This document shows positions 7,977 to 15,931 of a DNA stretch of 64,000 bases, piece by piece. Within the stretch, counting starts at the first letter, position 1; every line of letters begins with the position of its first letter. The notes beneath the pieces were generated by a model. The model did no database searches. It was not told the origin of the DNA and saw only the letters and a list, made by a program, of their open reading frames with translations. A program made the position numbers and the translations under genes. Source of the DNA: Halomonas litopenaei (GTDB lineage Bacteria; Pseudomonadota; Gammaproteobacteria; Pseudomonadales; Halomonadaceae); NCBI RefSeq assembly GCF_017303055.1, contig NZ_JAEKJT010000001.1, positions 826,332 to 890,331 of the forward strand. Direction: 5' to 3'.

Positions 7977-8113
7977 GGGTGTTGAGAGGCAGCAAACGTA
8001 GGCCCTGCTCGGGGAAACCGAGGTAGACCCGAGACGCAAACACCCCAAAAGTGCCTGCCGCGCGCTCTTATGCCGGGTGCAGGATTATACGCACATCGCC
8101 ATGGCCATGCCAT
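7977..8113 (-). promoter_or_regulatory. yhhQ promoter and structured leader
   Basis: On the minus strand a perfect -10 TATAAT occurs at 8089-8084, with ATGGCA 18 nt upstream (8113-8108) as a plausible -35. The ~170-nt leader that follows contains a 7-bp long-range pairing (8045-8039 with 7983-7977) enclosing a CTCGG/CCGAG stem-loop, before the candidate riboswitch. Confidence 0.5.
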
Positions 8114-8649
8114 GCATGCCACGCGGCAGCCAGCCTGGAGGCCGCCTGCGCCCCCACCACACGACGATGAGACAGCGTCTGTTAGCGCCCGTTGCGAATC
8201 GATTCTCTTTAGTCAATATCGGTAACAACACGAAGGCTATGGTTACTTAACGAGACAATAATTTGCTAATTCTGCTGTAGCGGTCACAAACAAGCGTTTA
8301 AGACGCGTTTACTCCTACAATGCGCTATAATTGAGGAGTTTCTTAATCACTGACGCACTGAAAGGCGAGCCGTCCTGGAGCGACATAAGCCTGGAGCAAC
8401 CCAGGCCTGAAGCAACCTAGGTTCAGAGCACCCCAGGCATACAGCGAAAACGTCTATGGGCTTGTGTTGCAGCCCCAAGCGGGAGCGGGATGGCAACGCT
8501 GATCATCCGCGCTCACTTAATCAGGGTGACAAGACATTTATGCGAAACACTGCAACCTCTTGCAACGCCCCACCCGTCCAGAACCTGCTGGACCGCAAGC
8601 CAGCGCCGGGTGTCGATATGATCAGTCACCATTGCAGTGGAGAGTGCTG
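8114..8649. other. Intergenic region between yhhQ and the ArsR-type gene
   Basis: This is the noncoding divergent region. About 8190-8345 is clearly AT-richer than its surroundings and contains TATAAT at 8326-8331, a candidate -10 for the plus-strand gene without a convincing -35. A 16-bp degenerate tandem repeat occupies 8374-8437. I see no RNA gene or supported ORF. Confidence 0.5.
8374..8437. repeat. 16-bp degenerate tandem repeat, four units
   Basis: Four adjacent 16-bp units start at 8374, 8390, 8406 and 8422. Unit two is CCTGGAGCAACCCAGG, itself an imperfect dyad, and the others differ from it at several positions. It sits in the leader region of the ArsR-type gene. Confidence 0.7.
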
Positions 8650-8979
8650 ATGAACAGCCAACAACGTGTTGCCGGTCGTCTGCTTGAGGGAGGAGACGCC
8701 GTGGTCGATAGGGCCAGTGGCCTGCTCAAGGCGATTGCCAACGACAACCGGTTACGAATTCTCTGCCTGCTGGAAGGACACGAACTCTCCGTCACGGAGC
8801 TTAATCAACGACTTAGCCTAAGCCAATCCGCCCTATCGCAACATCTGGCCATTTTAAGGCGCGCGGAACTGGTCACTACGCGGCGCTCCTCTCAGACCAT
8901 CTACTACTCACTCAATGGTGAAAGTGCGAGCATCATGATCGCCGCGATCGTCAAGATGAACGCCGCCAATGACGATTGA
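8650..8979 (+). CDS. ArsR/SmtB-family transcriptional regulator
   Basis: A 109-residue winged-helix DNA-binding protein. RLRILCLLEGHELSVTELNQRLSLSQSALSQHLAILRRAELVTTRRSSQTIYYSL covers the helix-turn-helix and wing typical of ArsR regulators. The start at 8650 has GGAGAG 5 nt upstream. Only one cysteine is present (in ILCLL), so the two-Cys metal site of ArsR/SmtB and the disulfide pair of the BigR/SqrR group are not complete. The inducer is therefore open: a one-Cys redox response or a non-thiol ligand. No metal-resistance or sulfide gene is next to it; the following gene, sohB, is convergent. Confidence 0.85.
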   Translation: MNSQQRVAGRLLEGGDAVVDRASGLLKAIANDNRLRILCLLEGHELSVTELNQRLSLSQSALSQHLAILRRAELVTTRRSSQTIYYSLNGESASIMIAAIVKMNAANDD

Positions 8980-9130
8980 TGGCCGTCACATCGAGACGGC
9001 CAAAAGGCAGGATGCCAACCGCCTTGAGTATCGCTACAAGGCTTGAGGACCAACACTGTCACGCAGAGCGTGGCGAAAACTCAAGCCTTGTGCAGGCGGG
9101 TGTTACTCGCCCCCCTTCCAGCAATACCCT

Positions 9131-10156
9131 TTAACGATGCTCCCAGCGGGATGCGTCCAGGCGCTCTTCTACTCTATCAAGGGCCTTGTCCACCACAGCA
9201 GAAGAGGAAAAGCCTAGCCGCTGAGCTAGCGTCGGCACTGACGACAGCTTGACGCTGAAGACCCGACGTTCGGACATCACCTGAGCGAGATACGCTTCGC
9301 TGGTCGACACGCCATCTGCCAGCCCCTTCGCCACGGCTTCCTCGCCATACCAGACCTCGCCGGTGGATACGGCTTCAATATCCACATGGGTACGACGCTC
9401 AGCCACATAGGACTTGAACCTCTCGTGAATATTCTCGAGGTCCTGCTGAAGTTTGTCTCGTCCCTCATCGGTATTTTCGCCTAACACCGTCACCGTTCTT
9501 TTGTAGCGACCCGCGGTAAACAGCTCGACGTCAATATCGTGGCGCTTCAACAGTCGATGGACGTTAGGAACCTGTGCCACGACACCAATGGAACCGACGA
9601 CGGCGAAGGGTGCCACGATGATGCGCTTGGCGTTGCACGCCATCAGATACCCGCCGCTGGCAGCCACCTTGTCGACACATGCCGTGGTATTGAGCCCCGC
9701 AGCATTGAGCCTGTCCAGCTCTGCAGCAGCTTGCCCGTAGGCATGGACCACTCCGCCTGGGCTCTCGATACGAATGATGACATCGTCCCCCTCACGGGCA
9801 GTATCGATCAGCAGTGAGACCTCCCTGGCCAGGCGGTCGACCCCACTGGCCTTGAGATTACCGTGAAAGTCCAGGACCCAGGCAGTAGGCCTGCTATCGT
9901 CACCCTGGCCTGCCTCTTTTGTCTCGTCCGATGACGTCTTGAAGGGCCAGAGCCCCCGGCGACGCTTGGGCGACATGGCCTGAACAAGCCTCGCCCGCAG
10001 CCGGCGCTGGCGCTGGCCCAAGTCGACAATCTGCAGCTGCTCTCGCCCTTCGCTCTTCTGGCCGCGTGATCCAAGCGCAATCGCTCCCATGACAACCAGC
10101 GCGACCAGCAGCAACTGAACAAAAAACGTCACCAATTCACCCAACCACTCTTCCAT
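9131..10156 (-). CDS. sohB: Signal-peptide-peptidase-like protease SohB
   Basis: A 341-residue membrane-anchored serine protease of family S49. An N-terminal transmembrane helix (FFVQLLLVALVVMGAIAL, about 11-28) precedes a charged linker (40-85) and the Clp/crotonase-like core: RIESPGGVVHAYGQAAAEL, KVAASGGYLMACNA (nucleophile Ser) and GRYKRTVTV (general-base Lys of the Ser/Lys dyad). The length and single N-terminal helix match E. coli SohB (349 aa), not SppA. It acts at the periplasmic face, probably on membrane-derived peptides. AGGAGG 5 nt before the ATG fixes the start. It is a single-gene unit, divergent from the SCP2-domain gene. Confidence 0.92.
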   Translation of the reverse strand: MEEWLGELVTFFVQLLLVALVVMGAIALGSRGQKSEGREQLQIVDLGQRQRRLRARLVQAMSPKRRRGLWPFKTSSDETKEAGQGDDSRPTAWVLDFHGNLKASGVDRLAREVSLLIDTAREGDDVIIRIESPGGVVHAYGQAAAELDRLNAAGLNTTACVDKVAASGGYLMACNAKRIIVAPFAVVGSIGVVAQVPNVHRLLKRHDIDVELFTAGRYKRTVTVLGENTDEGRDKLQQDLENIHERFKSYVAERRTHVDIEAVSTGEVWYGEEAVAKGLADGVSTSEAYLAQVMSERRVFSVKLSSVPTLAQRLGFSSSAVVDKALDRVEERLDASRWEHR

Positions 10157-10312
10157 GACATCCTCCTGCGACGCTCATGACGTGAGACGAGACCGAACAG
10201 GCAGAATCATGCTTTACAACCACCAGCATGCTCGGCAACGACAATCTCGACCTTGATTAAAACATCCGTTTGAAATACGCTTCCATACAGATTCCCAGAC
10301 CCAGGATGCAAC

Positions 10313-10618
10313 ATGTCAACCACCCTCGAGTCCCTGCGCTCTCGCTTCAACCCGGATGCTGCCAAGGGCATGAACGAAGTCTTCCAGTTCCATTTCAGCG
10401 ATGTCGAAGACTACTACGTGGTCATCGATGATGGCGCGCTGGATATCCAGCAAGGCGAGCATGACGACCCTTCTGTCAGCCTGAGCATGAGCAGTGAGAC
10501 GCTCAAGGGAATCATGCAAGGCAACATCAACGGCATGACGGCATTCATGACCGGTAAACTTAAGGCAACCGGCAACATCATGCTGGCGACACGGCTTACC
10601 GACCTGTTCCCGAACTGA
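10313..10618 (+). CDS. SCP2 sterol-binding domain protein
   Basis: A 101-residue single-domain protein. The sequence fits the SCP2 fold, an alpha/beta lipid-binding pocket: FQFHFSDVEDYYVVIDDGALDIQQGEHDDPSVSLSMSSETLKGIMQGNINGMTAFMTGKLKATGNIMLATRLTDLF contains the beta hairpin core and the typical terminal GKLKxxGN...L motif. In bacteria these small proteins bind lipids or acyl-CoAs, or sit in quinone or steroid metabolism; no partner gene is adjacent. No signal peptide, so it is cytosolic. AGGA lies about 6 nt before the ATG. Confidence 0.85.
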   Translation: MSTTLESLRSRFNPDAAKGMNEVFQFHFSDVEDYYVVIDDGALDIQQGEHDDPSVSLSMSSETLKGIMQGNINGMTAFMTGKLKATGNIMLATRLTDLFPN

Positions 10619-10700
10619 TAGCCCGCGGCCAGCAGACAAGCTGCTGGCCGCTCCGCGCGACTGTCATTCTTCGACGCCGACCTCGACTAACCGGCGCTCA

Positions 10701-10780
10701 CACAGCTCATCCCTAAAGCCGTTCATTTCTCAAGCCGCTCATTTCTCAAGCTGTTCACCCCTCAACGAGCTCATCCGCCA
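10701..10780. repeat. 16-bp degenerate tandem repeat, five units
   Basis: Five 16-bp units start at 10701, 10717, 10733, 10749 and 10765. The two central copies, AGCCGTTCATTTCTCA and AGCCGCTCATTTCTCA, differ at one base; the outer ones are more diverged. The array lies between the convergent SCP2 and nudC genes. Confidence 0.75.
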
Positions 10781-10793
10781 AGCGGCTTAGGCC

Positions 10794-11573
10794 CTAGCCA
10801 CCCCGGCCGTCGCGCACCTCAGCCAGGTGCAGCTCTATCAGTTCGCGGGAAATCGAATAGAGAGGGGGAAGCTGGGGTAGTGTGCGCGGTGTAAACCAGG
10901 CGGCATCTTCGATTTCATGGCCATCAATCCGGATTCTTCGGGTCGAGGCTTCCACCAGATAGCCAAGCATCAGAGAATGAGGAAATGGCCACGCCTGACT
11001 GCGAATGTAGCGTAACCGTCCCAACGAGATACCGACCTCTTCATGCACTTCACGATGCACAGCCTGCTCGGCAGATTCGCCGGGCTCGATGAATCCCGCC
11101 AGAGTGGAATACCGCCCAGGGGGAAACCTGGGGCTGCGAGCCAGCAGCAGCGACTCGCCATGGGTTACCAGGGTAATGATGCACGGTGAAATACGAGGGT
11201 AGTTGCGATGACCGCAATGGTAGCAGTGCATCGCAAATTCGTGCTCGAGCCGCGTGGCGGCCTGGCCGCAACGCCCACAGTAGCGGTGGTTGGCCATCCA
11301 GGCCCCCACCTGAAGCGCGGTCGACACGAGGGCGAACCATGACTCGGGTAACTGAGCCAACCATCCACGACCGTCGATCCAGTCATCCCCTGGCTCGGAT
11401 TCCAGACGCAGCCCAATCGGGTCGTCGTTCCACCAGCAAAGGGGTTGCACCTGGTCGTCCCAGTCCTGAATCAGCCCCAGCGGCGTATCGTCGACGCCAG
11501 GGGCGATGCGCCCTTCCGACAGCCTGATCACTCGGCCGCGCGCTATTCCCTGCGGCAGCTCCCGACGTAGCAT
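10794..11573 (-). CDS. nudC: NAD(+)/NADH pyrophosphatase NudC
   Basis: A 259-residue Nudix hydrolase. The zinc ribbon is visible as YCGRCG...HCYHCG, followed by a complete Nudix box GFIEPGESAEQAVHREVHEEVGI (Glu residues REVHEEVG bind Mg2+). NudC splits NADH to NMNH and AMP and removes NAD caps from RNA 5' ends. The start at 11573 is preferred because it overlaps the dnaQ stop by one base (TGATG), implying translational coupling, with AAGGAGGAG about 10 nt upstream; the longer frame would lie inside dnaQ. Placement right after dnaQ groups nucleotide-hygiene and replication-fidelity functions in one unit. Confidence 0.93.
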   Translation of the reverse strand: MLRRELPQGIARGRVIRLSEGRIAPGVDDTPLGLIQDWDDQVQPLCWWNDDPIGLRLESEPGDDWIDGRGWLAQLPESWFALVSTALQVGAWMANHRYCGRCGQAATRLEHEFAMHCYHCGHRNYPRISPCIITLVTHGESLLLARSPRFPPGRYSTLAGFIEPGESAEQAVHREVHEEVGISLGRLRYIRSQAWPFPHSLMLGYLVEASTRRIRIDGHEIEDAAWFTPRTLPQLPPLYSISRELIELHLAEVRDGRGG

Positions 11574-12349
11574 CAGTGACTCTCCTCCTTGGGCTGACCT
11601 AGGCCAGCATACTCCGGTGCCAAGTGGTCCCAATGACACTGGCCCGCCTTGGACCTCACGGCGTCGAGCTTCGCCAGGTGCGCCTGCTGCTCATCCTCAT
11701 CGGGACGAATCACCGTCAACCGCCCTGCATCCAGTGACAAGCGGCGCACTGACAACTCACCCGGAACTGCCGCCTGCTGATCCTTGTCATCTCCGGCATC
11801 CAGCGTCAGCGCGGTCTGGCCGCCCGTCATTGCTAGATAGACGTCGGCCAGAATCTCAGCGTCAAGCAAGGCGCCGTGAAGCACCCGGTGACCGTTGTCG
11901 ATGTCATAGCGCTTGCACAGCGCATCCAGGCTGTTGCGTTGGCCGGGATGCAGCTCCCGCGCCATCGTAAGGGTATCCAGCACGCCGCAATGCTGCCTGA
12001 CCGGACCAGGATAGAGATCGGGCCGAGTCGCCTTCAGCAGCGAGAATTCATGATCGATGAAGCCCACGTCGAAGGGTGCGTTATGGATAACCAGTTCAGC
12101 CCCCCGTATGAAGTCCCAGAACTCGGCTGCCACGTCGGCGAAGACCGGCTCGTTGGCGACTCGCTCATTGGTGATACCGTGAATCCCGATGGCTTCAGCA
12201 TCGATATCACGTTCTGGATTGATGTACTGATGATAGGTGTTACCGGTGAGGCGACGATTGATCATCTCCACCGCACCGATCTCAATCATTCGGTGACCAT
12301 CGCGGGTCTCGATACCGGTGGTCTCAGTATCCAGCACTATCTGTCGCAT
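11573..12349 (-). CDS. dnaQ: DNA polymerase III epsilon subunit (3'-5' exonuclease)
   Basis: A 258-residue proofreading exonuclease of replicative polymerase III. ExoI motif LDTETTG (about 6-12) carries the first metal-binding Asp/Glu, ExoII is HNAPFDVGFIDHE, and ExoIII is HGALLDAEILADVYLAM. The C-terminal ~70 residues form the flexible tail that binds the alpha subunit. The length is close to E. coli DnaQ (243 aa). It follows rnhA on the same strand, 39 bp away, and is coupled by a one-base overlap to nudC. The order methyltransferase-rnhA-dnaQ, facing gloB, is like that in E. coli. Confidence 0.96.
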   Translation of the reverse strand: MRQIVLDTETTGIETRDGHRMIEIGAVEMINRRLTGNTYHQYINPERDIDAEAIGIHGITNERVANEPVFADVAAEFWDFIRGAELVIHNAPFDVGFIDHEFSLLKATRPDLYPGPVRQHCGVLDTLTMARELHPGQRNSLDALCKRYDIDNGHRVLHGALLDAEILADVYLAMTGGQTALTLDAGDDKDQQAAVPGELSVRRLSLDAGRLTVIRPDEDEQQAHLAKLDAVRSKAGQCHWDHLAPEYAGLGQPKEESH

Positions 12350-12388
12350 GGGGATTTCCTGAATGTGGTAACGCCAGCGCCTGCGGGG

Positions 12389-12850
12389 TCAGGCGCCGCT
12401 CAACAAGTCGTCGATGGCTTCGTTGACCAGCCTGTCGGCAGCTTCATTGCCTGGGTGGCCGCTGTGCCCCTTGACCCAGTGCCACTCGATCTGATGACGC
12501 TGGGTCTGGGCGTAGAGCTCGCGCCAGAGATCAGCATTCTTGACCGGTTGCTTGGCAGCTGTCTTCCAGCCACGCTTGATCCACCCGTGAATCCACTCGG
12601 TAATGCCCTTGCGCAGGTATTCTGAGTCTGTCCACAGCGCGACTCGGCATTCCCGCTTCAACACGCCGAGGGCGCGTATCGCGGCGGTCAGCTCCATTCG
12701 ATTATTGGTGGTGTCATGCTCGGCGCCCTTGAGCTCCTTGCGATGGTCGCCACTCTCGAGCAGCGCGCCCCACCCTCCTGGCCCTGGGTTACCTCGACAC
12801 CCTCCGTCCGTATAAATAGTGACGACAGGGAGTGAGTCCGGTGTGGTCAA
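12389..12850 (-). CDS. rnhA: Ribonuclease HI
   Basis: A 153-residue enzyme that degrades the RNA strand of RNA/DNA hybrids. Catalytic motifs are [16 protein letters not shown] (first Asp), [13 protein letters not shown] (Glu), [12 protein letters not shown] (Asp) and [23 protein letters not shown] (His and last Asp). The length equals the E. coli enzyme (155 aa). It sits 6 bp after the methyltransferase gene and ahead of dnaQ, so the three are probably cotranscribed. Confidence 0.96.
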   Translation of the reverse strand: MTTPDSLPVVTIYTDGGCRGNPGPGGWGALLESGDHRKELKGAEHDTTNNRMELTAAIRALGVLKRECRVALWTDSEYLRKGITEWIHGWIKRGWKTAAKQPVKNADLWRELYAQTQRHQIEWHWVKGHSGHPGNEAADRLVNEAIDDLLSGA

Positions 12851-12856
12851 CGCATT

Positions 12857-13633
12857 TCACCCTTTTTTCTGCTTCTGATGTTGTCGGACGCTAGGCTCCA
12901 GACAGGTGGTACCCAGGTGAGCACCACCGACCTGCAGGCCAAACAGCGGCCGCCGTCCTTGTGTGCACGCCAACTGAGAGCGACAGCGCGCCTGAATGAT
13001 GTAGCAGTCGCCCATCGGCAGGTTATAGCGCCGACCCAGGGTTTCCAGCATGGTGTTGCGCCCGGACAACCCCGGCAGACGAAAGCGGCAGTAGTCTAAC
13101 CGGTCGATCTCGACATCGACAAACTCCAGCCAGTCCCTGAGCGTACCCGGTGTTCGCCAGTGTCCCTGACCTGGCAGATGGCGTCGCTGCCGTGGGCTGA
13201 GCCTCATCAGCCCGGACACCGACAAGGGAGACCACCCGAGCAGCACCAGCCTGCCCTGCGGCGCCAACACACGCACGGCCTCCTGCAGCAATTGATGAGG
13301 ATGGGCCACGACCTCAAGCAGATGATTGAGCACTACTAGATCAACCGCCCCATCGGGTAGCGGGAGGCGCTCGGGCAGGCATACCAGCGTGCTGGAACTT
13401 TCCGCCAACTCCCTGGTCGGAGACCATCGTATCCAGTGACGTACGGCGGTCATGTCGACCAAAGGTTCGGCCAGAGATAGCTCGAGGCCATGCTGGCCGC
13501 ACCAGCGCTCCGCCAGAGGACCCAGACAGGCCCTCTCGCAACGGCGGACAGCTTGACCACTGTCACTGGACCAGTAGCGTCGAGCGTGCCGTATCAGGCG
13601 CGCGAGCTCCATCGGCTCCGACGCATTTGACAT
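12857..13633 (-). CDS. YafS-like class I SAM-dependent methyltransferase
   Basis: A 258-residue cytosolic protein with a methyltransferase-11 type core. ESSSTLVCLPERLPLPDGAVDLVVLNHLLEVVAHPHQLLQEAVRVLAPQGRLVLLGWSP corresponds to motifs II-IV (acidic turn, PLPDxxxDLV, HxLE). The usual glycine-rich motif I is weak. The substrate is unknown. The position between gloB and rnhA matches E. coli yafS, which supports orthology, although the function of YafS itself is not established. The ATG at 13633 is the first in frame; the promoter must lie in the gap to gloB (13634-13811). Confidence 0.85.
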   Translation of the reverse strand: MSNASEPMELARLIRHARRYWSSDSGQAVRRCERACLGPLAERWCGQHGLELSLAEPLVDMTAVRHWIRWSPTRELAESSSTLVCLPERLPLPDGAVDLVVLNHLLEVVAHPHQLLQEAVRVLAPQGRLVLLGWSPLSVSGLMRLSPRQRRHLPGQGHWRTPGTLRDWLEFVDVEIDRLDYCRFRLPGLSGRNTMLETLGRRYNLPMGDCYIIQARCRSQLACTQGRRPLFGLQVGGAHLGTTCLEPSVRQHQKQKKG

Positions 13634-13811
13634 AGTGGACTCGTGCCTCCAAAGTGTCTGATTTTGCAGGGCGAAAAGCGAAGTTTACTGAAGACATCAG
13701 CTGCCGCCTGTCGCCACTAGCAGAGCGCCTGCAAGCTAACTAGACGTGTGCGCCTGCGGCATTAAATCCAGTGGCTATCGACTCTGCGGCTTTCGAAGGA
13801 ACCTGACGACC

Positions 13812-14594
13812 ATGCTAAGCGTGACACCGATTCCTGCCTTTAGCGACAACTATATCTGGCTACTGCGCCAGGATTCGAGTCAAGAGGTCTGCGTGGTCGA
13901 TCCAGGCGACGCCGAGCCCGTCATTCAGCTGCTCGAACGGGAAAACCTGACGCTGGGATGCATCCTGGTGACCCATCACCATCACGACCATACGGGCGGC
14001 ATCGCCGAACTGGTCGAGCGCTACTCACCGCGCGTGGTCGGACCCAGAGCATCAGACTCGGACGCTCCCACGGTCGAGGGCATTACCGAGATCGTCGGTG
14101 ATGGTGATGAACTACGCGTGATGGGGCGCCTGTTCGAGGTGATGGCGGTTCCGGGGCACACCCTCGACCACATCGCTTTCTTCACCGCTGGCATCCCCTC
14201 TCTACTGTTTTGTGGAGACACCTTGTTCAGCGGTGGCTGTGGCAGATTGTTCGAAGGATCCCCCGAACAGATGCTGCGCTCCCTCGAGCGGCTGAATACG
14301 CTACCAGCCGAAACCCTGGTATTCTCGGCTCACGAATATACCCTGGCCAACCTTGCCTTTGCGCAGGCGGCCAATCCAGGCAACCCCGAGGTTGCCCGTG
14401 CCCTGACCGACTGTCAGAAAGCACGTGAACTGGACCGACCCACGCTGCCAACAACGATGGAACGTGAGCGACGTATCAATCCTTTCCTTCGTTGCGATGA
14501 TGAGGATGTCAAGCGCGCTGCATCAGCTCATGGGTCGACCGACAGCACGGACGCCACCTTTGCCACGTTGAGAGCCTGGAAGGATGACTTCTAA
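13812..14594 (+). CDS. gloB: Hydroxyacylglutathione hydrolase (glyoxalase II)
   Basis: A 260-residue binuclear metallohydrolase that converts S-lactoylglutathione to lactate and glutathione, the second step of methylglyoxal detoxification. The metallo-beta-lactamase motif THHHHDHTGG is intact, with further metal ligands in PGHTLDH, FCGDTLF and HEYTLANLAFA. The C-terminal HAGH domain (about 165-260) includes the substrate-binding RERRINPFLR. The start at 13812 (MLSVTPIPAF) fits the family N-terminus and has AAGGAA upstream; the longer frame from 13746 is rejected for that reason. Divergent from the yafS-like gene, followed by mltD, as in E. coli. Confidence 0.94.
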   Translation: MLSVTPIPAFSDNYIWLLRQDSSQEVCVVDPGDAEPVIQLLERENLTLGCILVTHHHHDHTGGIAELVERYSPRVVGPRASDSDAPTVEGITEIVGDGDELRVMGRLFEVMAVPGHTLDHIAFFTAGIPSLLFCGDTLFSGGCGRLFEGSPEQMLRSLERLNTLPAETLVFSAHEYTLANLAFAQAANPGNPEVARALTDCQKARELDRPTLPTTMERERRINPFLRCDDEDVKRAASAHGSTDSTDATFATLRAWKDDF

Positions 14595-14677
14595 GGTCGC
14601 CATCAACTAGGCGTTCCATGTACATCGCCCCATGACAGGTTCGTGAACCCTTTCATGAACCGGGAGAACTCTTACGC

Positions 14678-15886
14678 ATGACATTTCACACGACCCGTAG
14701 ACGACTTCTTGGTGCTGCCAGTAGTCTGGCGCTCCTTGGCTCGTTGATGGCCGGTGCCTACACCTCGCAAGCCTCACCGCTCCCACCCGGTGGAGCACTG
14801 CCCTATAACAGCAGCCCCGGCAGCACTGCGGCCGCCCAGGGCGGCGCTGCGGCGCACCAGCATTTGACCACCCACTTCTGGGACGCGCTGGAACTGGAAC
14901 CGCAGGATGCCTGGACCAGCCTGCGCGGAGATTTTCAGTGGAACGATGTGGCCGTCAATGCGCGTGTGCAGGAGTGGATCGACTACTACCAGAAAAGTCC
15001 CCACAACGTTGCTGAGATCACCGAACGCGCCCGTCCGTGGCTAGCCTGGATCACCCAACAGGTGGAATCCCGCGGTCTCCCCGGCGAGATCGCCTTGATC
15101 CCGTTCGTGGAAAGCTCCTTTGACCCCAAGGCACGCAGCCACTTTGGCGCCGCTGGACTGTGGCAAATCATGCCGCGTACCGGCGACGCGCTGGGGCTGA
15201 AGCGCAACGGTGCCTGGGATGGCCGCAACGACGTCGTGGCATCGACTCGCGCCGCCCTGGACTACATCGAGATGCAGGCCGATCAGTGGTACGAAGGCGA
15301 TCTGATGCTGTCTCTGGCTGCCTACAACGCTGGCGCTGGTACGGTCAACAATGCCCGCCGCGCCGCGCAGGCAAGAGGCCTGGCCGGAGACTACTGGGAC
15401 CTCAATCTTCCCGCCGAAACGATGGCCTACGTTCCCAAGCTGATTGCGATTTCTCGTATCATCGATAACCCCGAGCGCTACGGCGTGACGTTACCTGACA
15501 TCAGCGGCTCCGCGGCCTTCGCCAAGGTCTCGGTGACAGCTCCCATCTCGCTCAGCAAGGCCGCCGCCCTCGCCGGCGTGACCACCAGCGAGCTGGCCGA
15601 GCTGAACCCTGGGCTGAAGTCACGCAACGTCAATCCTCGCCACACCCGTCAAATTCTGGTCCCTGCCGAGAGCGCAGCGACCCTGCGCAGCGCCCTCACC
15701 AACATCAACGATGTTCAGGTGGCCAGCGCAGACCCGGCAGACACTCATGTGGTCGAGAGCGGCGAGACCCTCACGCGCATCGCCATGCTCTACTCTGTGT
15801 CACCTCGTGATCTTGCCCAATGGAATGGCATCGATAATCCGCAGGCTTTACAACCGGGCCAGCAACTGACACTTTCCGGAAGATAA
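14678..15886 (+). CDS. mltD: Membrane-bound lytic murein transglycosylase D
   Basis: A 402-residue exported peptidoglycan lyase. The N-terminal signal is MTFHTTRRRLLGAASSLALLGSLMAGAYTSQA; a lipobox is not evident, unlike the E. coli lipoprotein. The SLT domain spans about 115-230: IPFVESSFDPKARSHFGAAGLWQIMP has the catalytic Glu, and LSLAAYNAGAGTVNNARR is typical. Two LysM-type modules follow (about 285-330 and 355-400, the latter VVESGETLTRIAMLYSV...). It cleaves glycan strands to anhydro-muropeptides during wall remodelling. The gene follows gloB by 83 bp and precedes yejA; a hairpin at 15890-15908 separates it from the yej operon. Confidence 0.92.
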   Translation: MTFHTTRRRLLGAASSLALLGSLMAGAYTSQASPLPPGGALPYNSSPGSTAAAQGGAAAHQHLTTHFWDALELEPQDAWTSLRGDFQWNDVAVNARVQEWIDYYQKSPHNVAEITERARPWLAWITQQVESRGLPGEIALIPFVESSFDPKARSHFGAAGLWQIMPRTGDALGLKRNGAWDGRNDVVASTRAALDYIEMQADQWYEGDLMLSLAAYNAGAGTVNNARRAAQARGLAGDYWDLNLPAETMAYVPKLIAISRIIDNPERYGVTLPDISGSAAFAKVSVTAPISLSKAAALAGVTTSELAELNPGLKSRNVNPRHTRQILVPAESAATLRSALTNINDVQVASADPADTHVVESGETLTRIAMLYSVSPRDLAQWNGIDNPQALQPGQQLTLSGR

Positions 15887-15889
15887 AGC

Positions 15890-15908
15890 GGACGCCATTC
15901 TGGCGTCC
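15890..15908 (+). terminator. Hairpin between mltD and yejA
   Basis: A 7-bp perfect stem GGACGCC / GGCGTCC with loop ATTCT. There is no T run, so it is at best a weak terminator or attenuator. Confidence 0.35.
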
Positions 15909-15931
15909 CTCAGGACAAGGATTTCAGCGCG

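Noticed and set aside
8374..8437. CRISPR array
   Set aside because: Units are adjacent without spacers and only 16 bp; the same applies to the arrays at 10701 and 21639. No cas gene is present.
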